The translations under genes and the position numbers were made by a program. Shown piece after piece: positions 15,896-23,888 of a stretch of 35,722 bases of DNA. The stretch is taken from positions 1 through 35,722 of the forward strand of contig JAMQPK010000055.1 in assembly GCA_023717525.1 (NCBI GenBank), given 5' to 3'. Within the stretch, counting starts at the first letter, position 1. Each line of letters starts with the position of its first letter. This stretch comes from Vicinamibacterales bacterium (lineage in GTDB: Bacteria; Acidobacteriota; Vicinamibacteria; Vicinamibacterales; JAMQPK01). Below the pieces are notes generated by a model. That model saw only the letters and a program-made list of their open reading frames with translations, made no database searches and was not told the DNA's origin.

Positions 15896-16888
15896 CTACG
15901 TTTTCATCGGCTTCATCGTCGCGTGAAGCGTTTCGGTCAGGTACTTTCTGTGACCCGCCATGTCCTGCTCGATGGTGACGCCAGGGGTCAGATCCGCCGC
16001 GTTGAAATCCAGGCTGATCCAGCCATCGTAGTTGCGCTCGCGCAGCACCTGAATCAGGGCAGGGAAATCGACGCCGCCGGTGCCAAGCCTCTGGTAAATA
16101 GGGTCGGGAGTCGCCGGCAGCCCGAGTTTCTTGGCCATCGCGATTTCCTCTTCCTTGCTCGGCGCCGGTCCCTTCCAACCCTTGCCTGCGCTCCAGACCG
16201 GCAACGTGTCCTTGAAGTGCATGTGCGCAATGCGAGAGTAGCGCTCTTTCAGGAACACGACTGGATCGAAGCCGCCGACGGACGCGTGGCACGTATCGAG
16301 CGTGAGCCACACCAGCTTCGGATCGGTCATCTCGAGAACCATGTCGACTTCCGCCCTGCGTTCGACCATGGTCCAGGCGTGCGGGTGGAAGGCGAACCTG
16401 ACGCCATGTTCGATCGTGCGCTTGCCGACCTCGTTCAGATTCTTCGCGAGGATCTTCGCGTTTGCGCTGCTGAGGTTTTCGGGGCCAAAGCGGCGGCCGA
16501 GATTGGCCTTGAGCGCCGTGACGCCGAAATATGACGCGAACTTCGCGTTGGCGGCATGGCTGTCGAGCGTCGCCTGCAGCTTCGTGGTGTCGAAGTACTC
16601 CCCTCCACTCGCAACCGAGGAGATCCCAATCCCCGACTCGTCGAGGATCTTCTTGAACACGGCCGGCGGCTGACTGAGGAAGGACCCGATTTCGTTCCCC
16701 CACGGTTCGATGCCATGAAACCCGAACCGCGCCGCCATCCTGATTCCGGTCTCGGGATGCGGCTTCAGCGGCGTGAACATGTGACTGCTCATCGACCAGC
16801 GGAACTTGTCTCCCGGCAGTGCAAACGCCCTCGTCGCCGCCGCGCACACACCCAGACTCGCCGTAATAAACGCTCGCCGGTCGATCAT
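15896..16888 (-). CDS. Exported sugar phosphate isomerase/epimerase-family TIM-barrel protein
   Basis: The protein has 330 residues. The N-terminus MIDRRAFITASLGVCAAATRA has an Arg-Arg pair and a hydrophobic stretch, typical of a Tat-type signal. The body is the AP_endonuc_2/xylose-isomerase-like TIM barrel (PF01261). Candidate metal ligands appear in FHGIEPWG (Glu), LDTCHAS (Asp, His), RIAHMHFKD (His) and YDGWISLDFN (Asp). Export of this fold is common in Acidobacteria and Planctomycetes and suggests action on sugars in the periplasm, such as keto-sugar isomerisation or hydrolysis. ATG start with GAGGAGGAAAG upstream, 18 bases after the aldolase stop. The substrate is not known. Confidence 0.87.
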   Translation of the reverse strand: MIDRRAFITASLGVCAAATRAFALPGDKFRWSMSSHMFTPLKPHPETGIRMAARFGFHGIEPWGNEIGSFLSQPPAVFKKILDESGIGISSVASGGEYFDTTKLQATLDSHAANAKFASYFGVTALKANLGRRFGPENLSSANAKILAKNLNEVGKRTIEHGVRFAFHPHAWTMVERRAEVDMVLEMTDPKLVWLTLDTCHASVGGFDPVVFLKERYSRIAHMHFKDTLPVWSAGKGWKGPAPSKEEEIAMAKKLGLPATPDPIYQRLGTGGVDFPALIQVLRERNYDGWISLDFNAADLTPGVTIEQDMAGHRKYLTETLHATMKPMKT

Positions 16889-16906
16889 GATTCTTTCCTC
16901 CTCAAC

Positions 16907-17938
16907 TCAATACGGCATTTGGCGCTTGGTCAGCGCGCGGCCCTTGTTCGTCAACTCGATGCTCGTGCCGTGCGTCACCATCACGCCCGCCTTCAGCAGC
17001 GCCTCGAGGTCGTCCATCCTTGCCGAGTGCAGCGGGAAGATGTGGTGCGCTTTCATGGCTCCCATGATGCGTGCCCTGGCCGCATCGAGCTTCGCCACGC
17101 CGATCCTTGGAAGGCCCTCTGGAGTCAGACCGCCAGTGCCCGCATGCGCCTCATCCGATCCACCCTTCTTCAGGTATTCCAGCCCCATCAACGACATTGA
17201 TTGATCGCCAGGTCCCCATTCTCCCCATCCGATCCCGGGAACCGCCGTGATCTCGTCGATGTTCTCGAGGGCGTACTTGTCTTCCATCTTCAGCGACAGC
17301 AGCAGTTCGCCGTTCGGGTTCATCGGCCACGGGTCGGCTTTCTCCATGTACTCGTTGGCGCTGATGCCCCACACGCGCGCTGCAGGACCCTGACCACCAG
17401 ACCCGCGCAAACCTTCCGGGATGACGCGATCGACGCCCTTGAGCTCGGTGCGGTCGAACGGATAGCGCGACGCCGCAACGAATGCCTTGACGGCATCAGC
17501 ATTTCGCGCGTGACACAGCATCAGACCATGCACGCCCGCCGTCAGAATCTGCTCGATCACCCAGGTGTTCGCGCGAACGGATGGTCCATCGAGCCCGAGG
17601 AACGGCAACGTCACGAGAACCGTGGGCGTGCGGTGGCCGCTCTTGGTGGGGCCGCCATCGATCAGGCCCTGCATGAATTCCCGCAAGCGCCGAGGATCAA
17701 ATGGACCGTGCTCCATTTCGTACAGGATCATGTCGTTGGTCGTCTGCGCCAGCTTCTTGCCTTCTTCGTAACCGCCACCTGTGACGCCCACGTCGTACAC
17801 AGGCTGACCGGCGCCAAGCAACTCGATCATCTTGTTGAGGCGTTTTGGTTTCCCGTAATTCGAATCGCCGCCCTGCGCCGACAGCAACGTGCCGAGAGCT
17901 ATTCCGAAACACGCAAGAGTCAGTACGATGCGTTTCAT
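16907..17938 (-). CDS. Exported HpcH/HpaI aldolase-family protein
   Basis: The protein has 343 residues and a Sec-type signal peptide (MKRIVLTLACFGIALGTLLS, cleavage after AQ). The mature part is the class II HpcH/HpaI aldolase fold. It shows a YEMEHGPFD block (H77) like the active-site histidine region, LMLCHARNADAVKAFVAASR, and metal-ligand candidates E219 in LKMEDKYALENIDEI and D245 in WGPGDQS. These enzymes normally cleave 4-hydroxy-2-oxo acids in the cytoplasm, so the signal peptide is unusual. The real start is ATG 17938 with GAGGT seven bases upstream; the in-frame TTG at 17956 is rejected. It lies between the TonB receptor (27 bases) and the TIM-barrel gene (18 bases). An envelope-located sugar-acid pathway is an inference. 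Confidence 0.87.
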   Translation of the reverse strand: MKRIVLTLACFGIALGTLLSAQGGDSNYGKPKRLNKMIELLGAGQPVYDVGVTGGGYEEGKKLAQTTNDMILYEMEHGPFDPRRLREFMQGLIDGGPTKSGHRTPTVLVTLPFLGLDGPSVRANTWVIEQILTAGVHGLMLCHARNADAVKAFVAASRYPFDRTELKGVDRVIPEGLRGSGGQGPAARVWGISANEYMEKADPWPMNPNGELLLSLKMEDKYALENIDEITAVPGIGWGEWGPGDQSMSLMGLEYLKKGGSDEAHAGTGGLTPEGLPRIGVAKLDAARARIMGAMKAHHIFPLHSARMDDLEALLKAGVMVTHGTSIELTNKGRALTKRQMPY

Positions 17939-17965
17939 CTCGACCTCATTTCTCAATGACGAACG

Positions 17966-20812
17966 TTAGAAACTGTATGTCGCCCCCAGCTGCAGGATCC
18001 GTGGCGCAATCGTGCTGCTCGGCACGAGATAGCTCGGACCCACGCGCACGCTTCTCCCCGTCACAAAGTTCGCGTTGAAGATATTGAAGAAATCGAAGCG
18101 CCCTTCGAGAGAGTGCGAACCTCCGAGCCGAAAGCGCTTGGCAAAGCGCATGTTCCACAAATACGTCGGGGGCAGGTTGATCGTGCCCAGAGGGTCGAGG
18201 TTCACCACAATCGTTCGAATCGTCTGGCCGCCGGCCAACTGCGCCTGGGCCGCCTGCGGCGTCCCGCTCCGCCGCTCGTAGGTCGCCGACATGATGACTT
18301 CCCACGGCAGAGTGTAGCCGCCGGAAATCTTCGTGGTCGTTTCCCACGTGTCGTTCAGCGTGTTGATTTCCGTGTTCGGATTGTCGGCTTGTTCATCCGC
18401 AAACGGCACATGGGATTTCGTCACCGTGATGGACGCCGCAGCTTGCCAGCCATTCGAAATGCGGCGCGTGCCGGCCACTTCGATGGTCTTGAACGTCTGT
18501 TCACCCTCCGCCGGAACGATCATCGTGCCAGCAAACGCGGCGCCGCTGAGATTCGCCGGATACTCCCAATACGTGACGTTCGTGCCCGGATCGTCTGCCG
18601 TGCCGACAACGCCGTCGATACCGGGGTGGCGATTGACGACGGGGATGCTGTACGCCGTGCGGGGGCGGAGTGGCTCCGCAAGCCGGCGCAAATCGAAGTT
18701 CTTGGCGTAGACGCCAGTGCCACGAATCGCCCAGTTATCCATCAGCTCGCGCTCGAAGGTCAACGACCACTCATCGGATTTCGGCTGCGGTTCATTCGGA
18801 TTGGGGATCGTATTGGTTACGCCGGAGATCGACTGGAAGTCCCCTCCAATGGCATTGGGGTCGAGGTTCACCTCGCCTGGCTCGTACGCGCGGTTGGCGT
18901 TCAGATCGTGCCAGGTCCAGGTCGTCAACTGCGAATTCTCTCTCGCCACACGCGTCAGCTCCGGGGAAAGATCGCGCAGGTTCGCAAAGCGCCCGAACCC
19001 GCCCTTGATGACCGTCTTGCCGTCGCCCGTCAAATCGTACGCCGCGTGAAGTCTCGGCATGGCCGTTGTCCACGTCGCCAGCGAAATCTTCGGATAGCAG
19101 GCCTGCGCCGAAAACTGGGTGGCCGCGTGGCACTGCTCGTCCGCCCAGGAATCCTCGGTGGACCACCTGACGCCCAAACTCAGCGTCAACCGACTGCCAA
19201 TGCTCCACGAGTCCTGAAGGTACAGCCCCAGATAGTCGCCGTAGTTCAACGGGGTCACTGGATAGTTGTACGTGATCATCTGGGTTCCCACGCCGTTGTT
19301 GTACCGAAGATCGTAGTTGCCTGCAGGCTTGTTGCGTTGTCTCTGGTGATATCCCGAGCTAATCAGATCGAACCCACCCTTGAACTGATGGCTTCCAGCA
19401 AAGAAGTTCGGCCGGTAATAGCTGACGGTGCCTTTGGTCGGATAGCGGTACCGATGCAGCCACTGGCCGTCATTCGTCACGTCTCCCGTCACCATCGAAG
19501 TGAAGGTGTCGAGCGTTCCGATTTTGTGGGCCGCTGCGGTGTCGGCTCCACCAGCTTTCATGTTGTCGTAAGAGGGCTCGGCGAAATACCACGCCTTCTG
19601 ATAGAAAGCGCCTGACTGCAGCGAGACGACGAACGAATTGCCATGGACGGCCTGCCAGGTGCCGCCCCAGGTCGCAAGCGGTCCCTCGTACACCGTGCGC
19701 GACTCCGCAGGAACGAAGCGGCTGCCACCCCGTCGCTCGAATTCCTTGGCGTGATGGGAAAACACGGAAAACTTGTTTGACTGATTCGCCTGATAGGAAA
19801 GCTTCGCCGACCAATACGGCAGGCGCCGGTTGTTCTCCATCGGCGTGCCGTCCGTGTAATAGGCGTCCAGGATCTCGCGATTGAAGCCGGTGGATCGGAC
19901 GGCTCCGAAGAACCACAGTTTGTTCTGGATAATCCGGCCGCCCAACGTCCCGCCGACGTCCCACAGTTCGTGCAGTGCTGGGACATTCCTGATGCCCTGC
20001 GCCTCGAGTTCTGGCGTGAGGTTCGAGCCCTCGAGCTTGCCTGATGAACCGTAGTAGATCGCCTCGCCATGAAACTGATTTCCGCCGGATTTCATCACGG
20101 CATCGAGCATCATGCCGCGCCTTGGCATCTCGGCCGCGCTGCCAACCGTCTGCACACGCGTGGAGTCGAGGGCGTTGAAATCGATATGGCTGCCGTTGGC
20201 GCCGCCGGCGTTTGGCGTGGAGAACATGATGCCTTCGAGCAGCTGCCACGACTGACCCGCCTGGCCGAACGATCTGAAGACGACGGTGTCGCTCAGACTG
20301 GAAGCCCCGACGTCCAGATTCGTGCGTACGCCCGGCATGGTCCCCATGAAGGCCTTCAACCCATCGCGATTGGTTGGCAGAATCTCCAGCGACTCGGCCG
20401 ACATGTCGATGCTGGTCGACGCGTTCTTCACGTCAACCAGCGGTGCCTGTCCGGAAACGGTGACCGTTTCCTGTACCGCCCCCAGACTCATGATCTGATC
20501 GAGCGTCGCGGTGAACCCAAGTGCGAGTCGCACACCGTCGCGCTTGATGGTCTGAAAACCGGCGAGCTCGTACGTCACGACGAAAGTGCCCTGAGGCAAC
20601 GGGCTGATGCGATATTCGCCCTTCACGTCCGAGACAGCGACCATCGACGGCACCTGCAGCGACGGGCCCGTCACCGTTACTGTGACCCCGGGCAGCGCTC
20701 CCCCAGTGCCGTCAGTCACCGTTCCGATAATCGCGCCTTGCGTCTGTCCAGCAACAGGTGCCGAAAGCGCAATCACGCCGAGCACACCGAGCAGCGTCGT
20801 GGTCCAACGCAT
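17966..20812 (-). CDS. TonB-dependent receptor with carboxypeptidase-regulatory-like N-terminus (Oar-like)
   Basis: The complete protein has 948 residues. The signal peptide ends near residue 22 (APVAGQ). Residues 24-110 are the carboxypeptidase-regulatory-like domain: GTVTDGTGGALPGVTVTVTGP, then VKGEYRISPLPQGTFVVTYELAGF. The plug follows (GAVQETVTVSGQAPLVDVKNASTS, about 115-245), and then a long barrel ending in LGATYSF with C-terminal phenylalanine. Such receptors import large substrates by TonB energy. ATG with a textbook AAGGAGGT four bases upstream. It is 24 bases after the DinB gene and 27 before the exported aldolase, so the three are probably co-transcribed. This suggests that the transported compound is a sugar-acid or glycan derivative, which is inference. 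Confidence 0.95.
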   Translation of the reverse strand: MRWTTTLLGVLGVIALSAPVAGQTQGAIIGTVTDGTGGALPGVTVTVTGPSLQVPSMVAVSDVKGEYRISPLPQGTFVVTYELAGFQTIKRDGVRLALGFTATLDQIMSLGAVQETVTVSGQAPLVDVKNASTSIDMSAESLEILPTNRDGLKAFMGTMPGVRTNLDVGASSLSDTVVFRSFGQAGQSWQLLEGIMFSTPNAGGANGSHIDFNALDSTRVQTVGSAAEMPRRGMMLDAVMKSGGNQFHGEAIYYGSSGKLEGSNLTPELEAQGIRNVPALHELWDVGGTLGGRIIQNKLWFFGAVRSTGFNREILDAYYTDGTPMENNRRLPYWSAKLSYQANQSNKFSVFSHHAKEFERRGGSRFVPAESRTVYEGPLATWGGTWQAVHGNSFVVSLQSGAFYQKAWYFAEPSYDNMKAGGADTAAAHKIGTLDTFTSMVTGDVTNDGQWLHRYRYPTKGTVSYYRPNFFAGSHQFKGGFDLISSGYHQRQRNKPAGNYDLRYNNGVGTQMITYNYPVTPLNYGDYLGLYLQDSWSIGSRLTLSLGVRWSTEDSWADEQCHAATQFSAQACYPKISLATWTTAMPRLHAAYDLTGDGKTVIKGGFGRFANLRDLSPELTRVARENSQLTTWTWHDLNANRAYEPGEVNLDPNAIGGDFQSISGVTNTIPNPNEPQPKSDEWSLTFERELMDNWAIRGTGVYAKNFDLRRLAEPLRPRTAYSIPVVNRHPGIDGVVGTADDPGTNVTYWEYPANLSGAAFAGTMIVPAEGEQTFKTIEVAGTRRISNGWQAAASITVTKSHVPFADEQADNPNTEINTLNDTWETTTKISGGYTLPWEVIMSATYERRSGTPQAAQAQLAGGQTIRTIVVNLDPLGTINLPPTYLWNMRFAKRFRLGGSHSLEGRFDFFNIFNANFVTGRSVRVGPSYLVPSSTIAPRILQLGATYSF

Positions 20813-20836
20813 GTCGACCTCCTTGTAAACCCAGGT

Positions 20837-21427
20837 TTATTGACCCCCGCGCGATGCTCCGCGACCGGCATTCCCCGCGGGAGCTGCCGGCGCCAGACCT
20901 TTCGCGCGTAAGTAGATTGTGAGTATCCCGTTGGTTTCCAGTGCGTGCGAGAGCAGCGCAGACACCAGTCCGCCTCTCGCGGTCTCGCCTTGTCCCTGCT
21001 TGACGAGCTGCAGCGCGTTTTCATCAGTGAGGGATGCGACCGCGCTGTCGCAGAAGGTGAACGCGTCGGTGAGCGCCTTGACGAACTCGGCCTTCGTGGT
21101 CCACTTTCGTTCGTTCGGGTCGCCTTGAGAGGGGTTAGGGACACCTTTCAAGGCGGCGCACGTACCGAGCTGGTTGTCGGTTTGATGGCCCAGCCACTGA
21201 CCGAACGTGCGGACCTCCGGGACGGCCACCACCTTGAAACCGTATTCGGTGTCGGGCATCACGCCGGCGGCGTGAGTGAGATTCGCCTTCACCGAGTCGT
21301 AGGCGCGCTGCATGCTGAGCGCCAGCCCCACTTTCTGGGCTGCCGGCGTCTGTGCCGCAGCAGGGGTCGTTGAAAGGGCCAGCAGCGAGGTCAGGAAGAG
21401 AGCGTGCGCCGCATTGGGAACCCGCAT
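20837..21427 (-). CDS. Exported DinB-family protein
   Basis: The protein has 196 residues with a signal peptide ending at about residue 26 (STTPAAAQTP). The mature part is a DinB-like four-helix bundle, with AGVMPDTEYGFKVVAVPEVRTFGQWLGHQTDNQ holding the usual His near the helix 2 end and LLSHALETNGILTIYLRAKG the C-terminal helix. Many DinB proteins bind a metal with three histidines; H83-like and H173-like residues are visible, but the function is unknown. The ATG at 21427 is preceded by AAAGGAG eight bases upstream, better than the in-frame TTG at 21451. A Gly/Arg-rich tail (GNAGRGASRGGQ) ends the protein. It is the first gene before the TonB receptor, and a TATGAT box lies upstream. Confidence 0.85.
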   Translation of the reverse strand: MRVPNAAHALFLTSLLALSTTPAAAQTPAAQKVGLALSMQRAYDSVKANLTHAAGVMPDTEYGFKVVAVPEVRTFGQWLGHQTDNQLGTCAALKGVPNPSQGDPNERKWTTKAEFVKALTDAFTFCDSAVASLTDENALQLVKQGQGETARGGLVSALLSHALETNGILTIYLRAKGLAPAAPAGNAGRGASRGGQ

Positions 21428-21475
21428 CGCGAAAACTCCTTTGAACACCAACCGGTTTTGCCGGGAGAGAGACGC

Positions 21476-21481
21476 ATCATA
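21476..21481 (-). promoter_or_regulatory. Possible -10 box (TATGAT) for the DinB-TonB-aldolase operon
   Basis: TATGAT on the minus strand lies about 49 bases before the DinB start in the 111-base gap after the NTF2-like gene. The surrounding GCGTATGATGC is identical to the string before the gene starting at 7643. A -35 box is not evident. Confidence 0.38.
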
Positions 21482-21538
21482 CGCGCCTCCGAAGAAGAGG
21501 AGGTAGGGGAAAAGGGGCGATTATCGGCGCGGGCTCAC

Positions 21539-21991
21539 TTACTGCGAACCCTCTCTCGTGGACTGCCGGCCGATCATCTGCCATCCCTGCGAGCCCTTCA
21601 CAAGGACGTGCAGGACGAACATGTTAACGTCGCTCGGTTTTCCGTCTTCCACCTCGCGATAGTGCACCTTGCCGGTCACGAGGGCGAGATTCCCCGACAC
21701 GTTCACCTTCGTCTCGGCAAGGTCAACGGCCGCATAGACGGACTTGCCGGTGATGACGCGCTGGATGGTTTCAGTCTTGTTTTCGGCGTACCCGCCCGAA
21801 TGGCCGTACCGGAGATCCGGGTGATAGATCTTCTCGAAGGCCGCCCGATCTTTCGACATCATCGCGCGACGCCACGATTCCATGACGGCCATCACATCTT
21901 TCTCGGCCTGAGGATCGGGGGGCGGCGCCGCAAGCACCGTCGAGGCGCTCAGCATCAAGGCACACAACAGCCCGGCAATTGCTTGTCTCAT
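21539..21991 (-). CDS. Exported NTF2-like (DUF4440/SnoaL-type) protein
   Basis: The protein has 150 residues with a signal peptide ending near residue 21 (STVLAAPPP). The mature domain has the cone-shaped NTF2-like pattern: AEKDVMAVMESWRRAMMSKDRAAFEKIYHPDLRYGHSGG, a central KTETIQRVITG, then strands VNVSGNLALVTGKVHYREVE and MFVLHVLVKGSQGWQMIGRQST. This is the DUF4440 type, a group with mixed enzyme and binding roles. No catalytic set can be fixed. ATG start two bases after the ferritin stop, so translation is coupled. It is the last gene of the transcription unit that begins at 24891. Confidence 0.85.
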   Translation of the reverse strand: MRQAIAGLLCALMLSASTVLAAPPPDPQAEKDVMAVMESWRRAMMSKDRAAFEKIYHPDLRYGHSGGYAENKTETIQRVITGKSVYAAVDLAETKVNVSGNLALVTGKVHYREVEDGKPSDVNMFVLHVLVKGSQGWQMIGRQSTREGSQ

Positions 21992-21993
21992 GT

Positions 21994-22488
21994 TCAGCCC
22001 GCTTTTTCGATGTGCACGAGATACGCTTCGACCATCAGCAGATTCTTCTCTCCCGACTGCTTGATGACGCTCAGGAGCCGATCGACCTTCACGACCTCCT
22101 CGAGCTGCTCGTCGATGAACCACTGCAGGAAACTCTGTGCCAGATAGTCGCTTTCCTTGACGGCCATATCCATCAGCGCGGTGATCTGCCTGGTGACTTC
22201 CTTCTCCCACTTCAACGCCGCCTCGACGGCTTCCTCGGCGGACTTGAACGTCGGCTTCGGCGCAGCAATCGCGGGGATGCGGAGCCCGCCCTTGGTGTCG
22301 AGCAGGTACTTGATGAACTTCTGACTGTGCTGGCGCTCTTCGTCCGCTTGATCCATGAAGAGCTTCGAGAGCAACGTCAGATGGTGCTGGCTGAAGTGCG
22401 CGGCAATGGCGACATACTGCAGGCTGGCGCCGATTTCATGGCCAATCTGCTCGTTGAAGGCTTTCGCGAGTGCGGGGCTGATAAGCAA
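21994..22488 (-). CDS. Bacterial non-heme ferritin
   Basis: The protein has 164 residues, the normal ferritin length. Ferroxidase ligands align with E. coli FtnA: E18 in NEQIGHEIGASLQY, E51 and H54 in DEERQHSQ, E95 or E97 in KWEKEVT, and Q128 with E131 in DEQLEEV. There is no heme-binding methionine of the bacterioferritin type. It stores iron by oxidising Fe(II) inside a 24-subunit shell. ATG start with GGAGAAC upstream. It sits 21 bases after the NmrA-like gene and two bases before the NTF2-like gene. Iron storage near many quinoprotein and cytochrome genes may help heme supply, but the neighbours do not prove a link. Confidence 0.93.
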   Translation of the reverse strand: MLISPALAKAFNEQIGHEIGASLQYVAIAAHFSQHHLTLLSKLFMDQADEERQHSQKFIKYLLDTKGGLRIPAIAAPKPTFKSAEEAVEAALKWEKEVTRQITALMDMAVKESDYLAQSFLQWFIDEQLEEVVKVDRLLSVIKQSGEKNLLMVEAYLVHIEKAG

Positions 22489-22509
22489 CGGTGTTCTCCT
22501 TGACAGTGA

Positions 22510-23352
22510 TTATAGTCTCGCAGCCCACTCGCTCAGCGTCGCCGCCCGGATGCCCGATTCACGAGCGAGCGAGGGAATATCGACGTCATAGCCGACGCGC
22601 ACGAACCATTCGAGCATCAGCGCGAAGTCCTCGCTATTCTTCCGCACGTCCTCGATAGGAATCTGAACAAAATTGATGGTTCGACGCAGGCCTTTGCTCA
22701 GTGCCGCCGCCGCCTCGGGCATCGTCGCTTCGTCGCCAGCGATGTCGATTTCCTGACGATTCAGTTTCTCCGCCTCGGTGAACGCACGCGCGCCATGTTT
22801 GCCGATGTCGTCTACGGCAATCATCTGCAGTTTCATCGCCGGGGGAAGGGCGGCGTAGAGGTTGTCGCCGTTCAGGAACCACGGTGTTGGCAGGTTCTCC
22901 ATGAAGAACACGGGACGCAAGATGATGTGAGAAGGAAACCCCAGCCCTCGGACGGTGTCCTCAACGCGGAACTTGTTCTCGAAATGCGGGATGCCCGTCT
23001 TTCGATCAGCCGACCCGACCGACGTGTACACGAAATGCTGCACTCCGGCCTCCCGCGCGACCATCGCAAGCCGCTTACCCTGTTCCTCTTCGCCTTCAAC
23101 GCCCGCTTCCCACGTGTTCTGCACCGCGAATACTCCCCACACGCCGCTCAGCGCCTTCTTCAAGGACCCGGCATCGTTGAGGTCGCCTTGGACAATTTCC
23201 ACACCAACGGCGGCAAGCCTCTTGGCGGCGTCGCTGTCGGGCTTGCGCGTCATTGCACGTTGCTTGAAGCCCTTCCCTTTCAGCGCGCGCGCCACAGCGC
23301 CACCCTGTTTGCCCGTTGCTCCGGTGACAAGTACCGTACGTTCGGTTCCCAT
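22510..23352 (-). CDS. NmrA-like NAD(P)-binding protein
   Basis: The protein has 280 residues. The Rossmann dinucleotide motif is at the N-terminus: VLVTGATGKQGGAVARAL with G11-x-x-G14-x-x-G17. KGFKQRAMTRKPDSDAAK, EIVQGDLNDAGSLKKAL, and HFVYTSVGSADRKTGIPHFENK follow, the usual NmrA/atypical SDR pattern. There is no Tyr-x-x-x-Lys catalytic pair, which fits the NmrA group of redox-sensing or reductase-like proteins. ATG start at 23352 with AGGAG seven bases upstream. The upstream in-frame extension is not coding. It is the middle gene between the DUF1572 gene (11-base gap) and ferritin. Function is probably NAD(P)H-dependent regulation or reduction of an unknown substrate. Confidence 0.9.
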   Translation of the reverse strand: MGTERTVLVTGATGKQGGAVARALKGKGFKQRAMTRKPDSDAAKRLAAVGVEIVQGDLNDAGSLKKALSGVWGVFAVQNTWEAGVEGEEEQGKRLAMVAREAGVQHFVYTSVGSADRKTGIPHFENKFRVEDTVRGLGFPSHIILRPVFFMENLPTPWFLNGDNLYAALPPAMKLQMIAVDDIGKHGARAFTEAEKLNRQEIDIAGDEATMPEAAAALSKGLRRTINFVQIPIEDVRKNSEDFALMLEWFVRVGYDVDIPSLARESGIRAATLSEWAARL

Positions 23353-23363
23353 TGTGAATTCTC

Positions 23364-23864
23364 CTATGAGATCTTTCTGCGCGGGATGCTCAGTGTCTTC
23401 CAGTGCGGGCCGGCGCAGTGCTTGGCCAGCAGGACGATCTGCCCGACGTGTGATGCGTAGTGCGTCATCTGGCGGCCGATGGCCTGAACGACGGTATGCG
23501 GCTCTCCCCGTATCGTAACCGTCTTCGCAAGATCGCCTGGTTGCAGCGACGCGATCGCGGCCGCGAACGTCGTCCACCCACCTTCCCATGAAGCCATCAT
23601 CGCGGTGCGCATCTCGGTCGGCCCCACCTCAAATTCGGTGTCACGGTTCCGATCGGGCTTCTCACCATCGGTCGTCAGGAAGTCGGTCCAGCGCGAGCGC
23701 ATGTTGCCAGCCATGTGCTTGACGATGTGCGCGATGCTATTCGACTCGGGGTCGAGCGTTGCGAACCACTGCTCGTCGGTCACCTGCGCCATTGCCTTCT
23801 CGGCTTGAGCCTTCAGCTTGCGAAGCTGAACACCGCAATCATCGAGGTAGTGTTGCTCGAACAC
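23364..23864 (-). CDS. DUF1572 (DinB-like) protein
   Basis: The protein has 166 residues, a DinB-like helical bundle of the DUF1572 type. Diagnostic pieces are NSIAHIVKHMAGNMRSRW with a histidine, then HYASHVGQIVLLAKH with two more histidines, matching the expected metal triad. It has no signal peptide. GTG start at 23864 has no good ribosome binding site, because the short heptamer array and the end of the hydrolase gene lie directly before it. Weak initiation or coupling to the hydrolase is possible. Function in this family is not known; DinB-like proteins are often thiol transferases or metal proteins. The gene lies between the hydrolase and the NmrA-like gene. Confidence 0.85.
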   Translation of the reverse strand: MFEQHYLDDCGVQLRKLKAQAEKAMAQVTDEQWFATLDPESNSIAHIVKHMAGNMRSRWTDFLTTDGEKPDRNRDTEFEVGPTEMRTAMMASWEGGWTTFAAAIASLQPGDLAKTVTIRGEPHTVVQAIGRQMTHYASHVGQIVLLAKHCAGPHWKTLSIPRRKIS

Positions 23865-23867
23865 GTT

Positions 23868-23888
23868 CGTTTACCGTTTACCGTAAAC
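23868..23888. repeat. Heptanucleotide array (CGTTTAC) overlapping the hydrolase stop
   Basis: CGTTTAC occurs at 23868-23874 and 23875-23881, followed by CGTAAAC. This is the reverse complement of the TAAACGG unit at 14348-14361. GTTTACCGTAAAC at 23876-23888 is a palindrome. Confidence 0.75.

Noticed and set aside
15581-16534. Plus-strand frame over the TIM-barrel gene (also 18113-19615 over the TonB receptor)
   Set aside because: Both are shadows of well-supported minus-strand genes and show no domain or ribosome binding site.
20826-20839. Dyad TAAACC-CA-GGTTTA before the TonB receptor as an operator
   Set aside because: It is short, lies next to the ribosome binding site and includes the DinB stop codon; chance is a good explanation.
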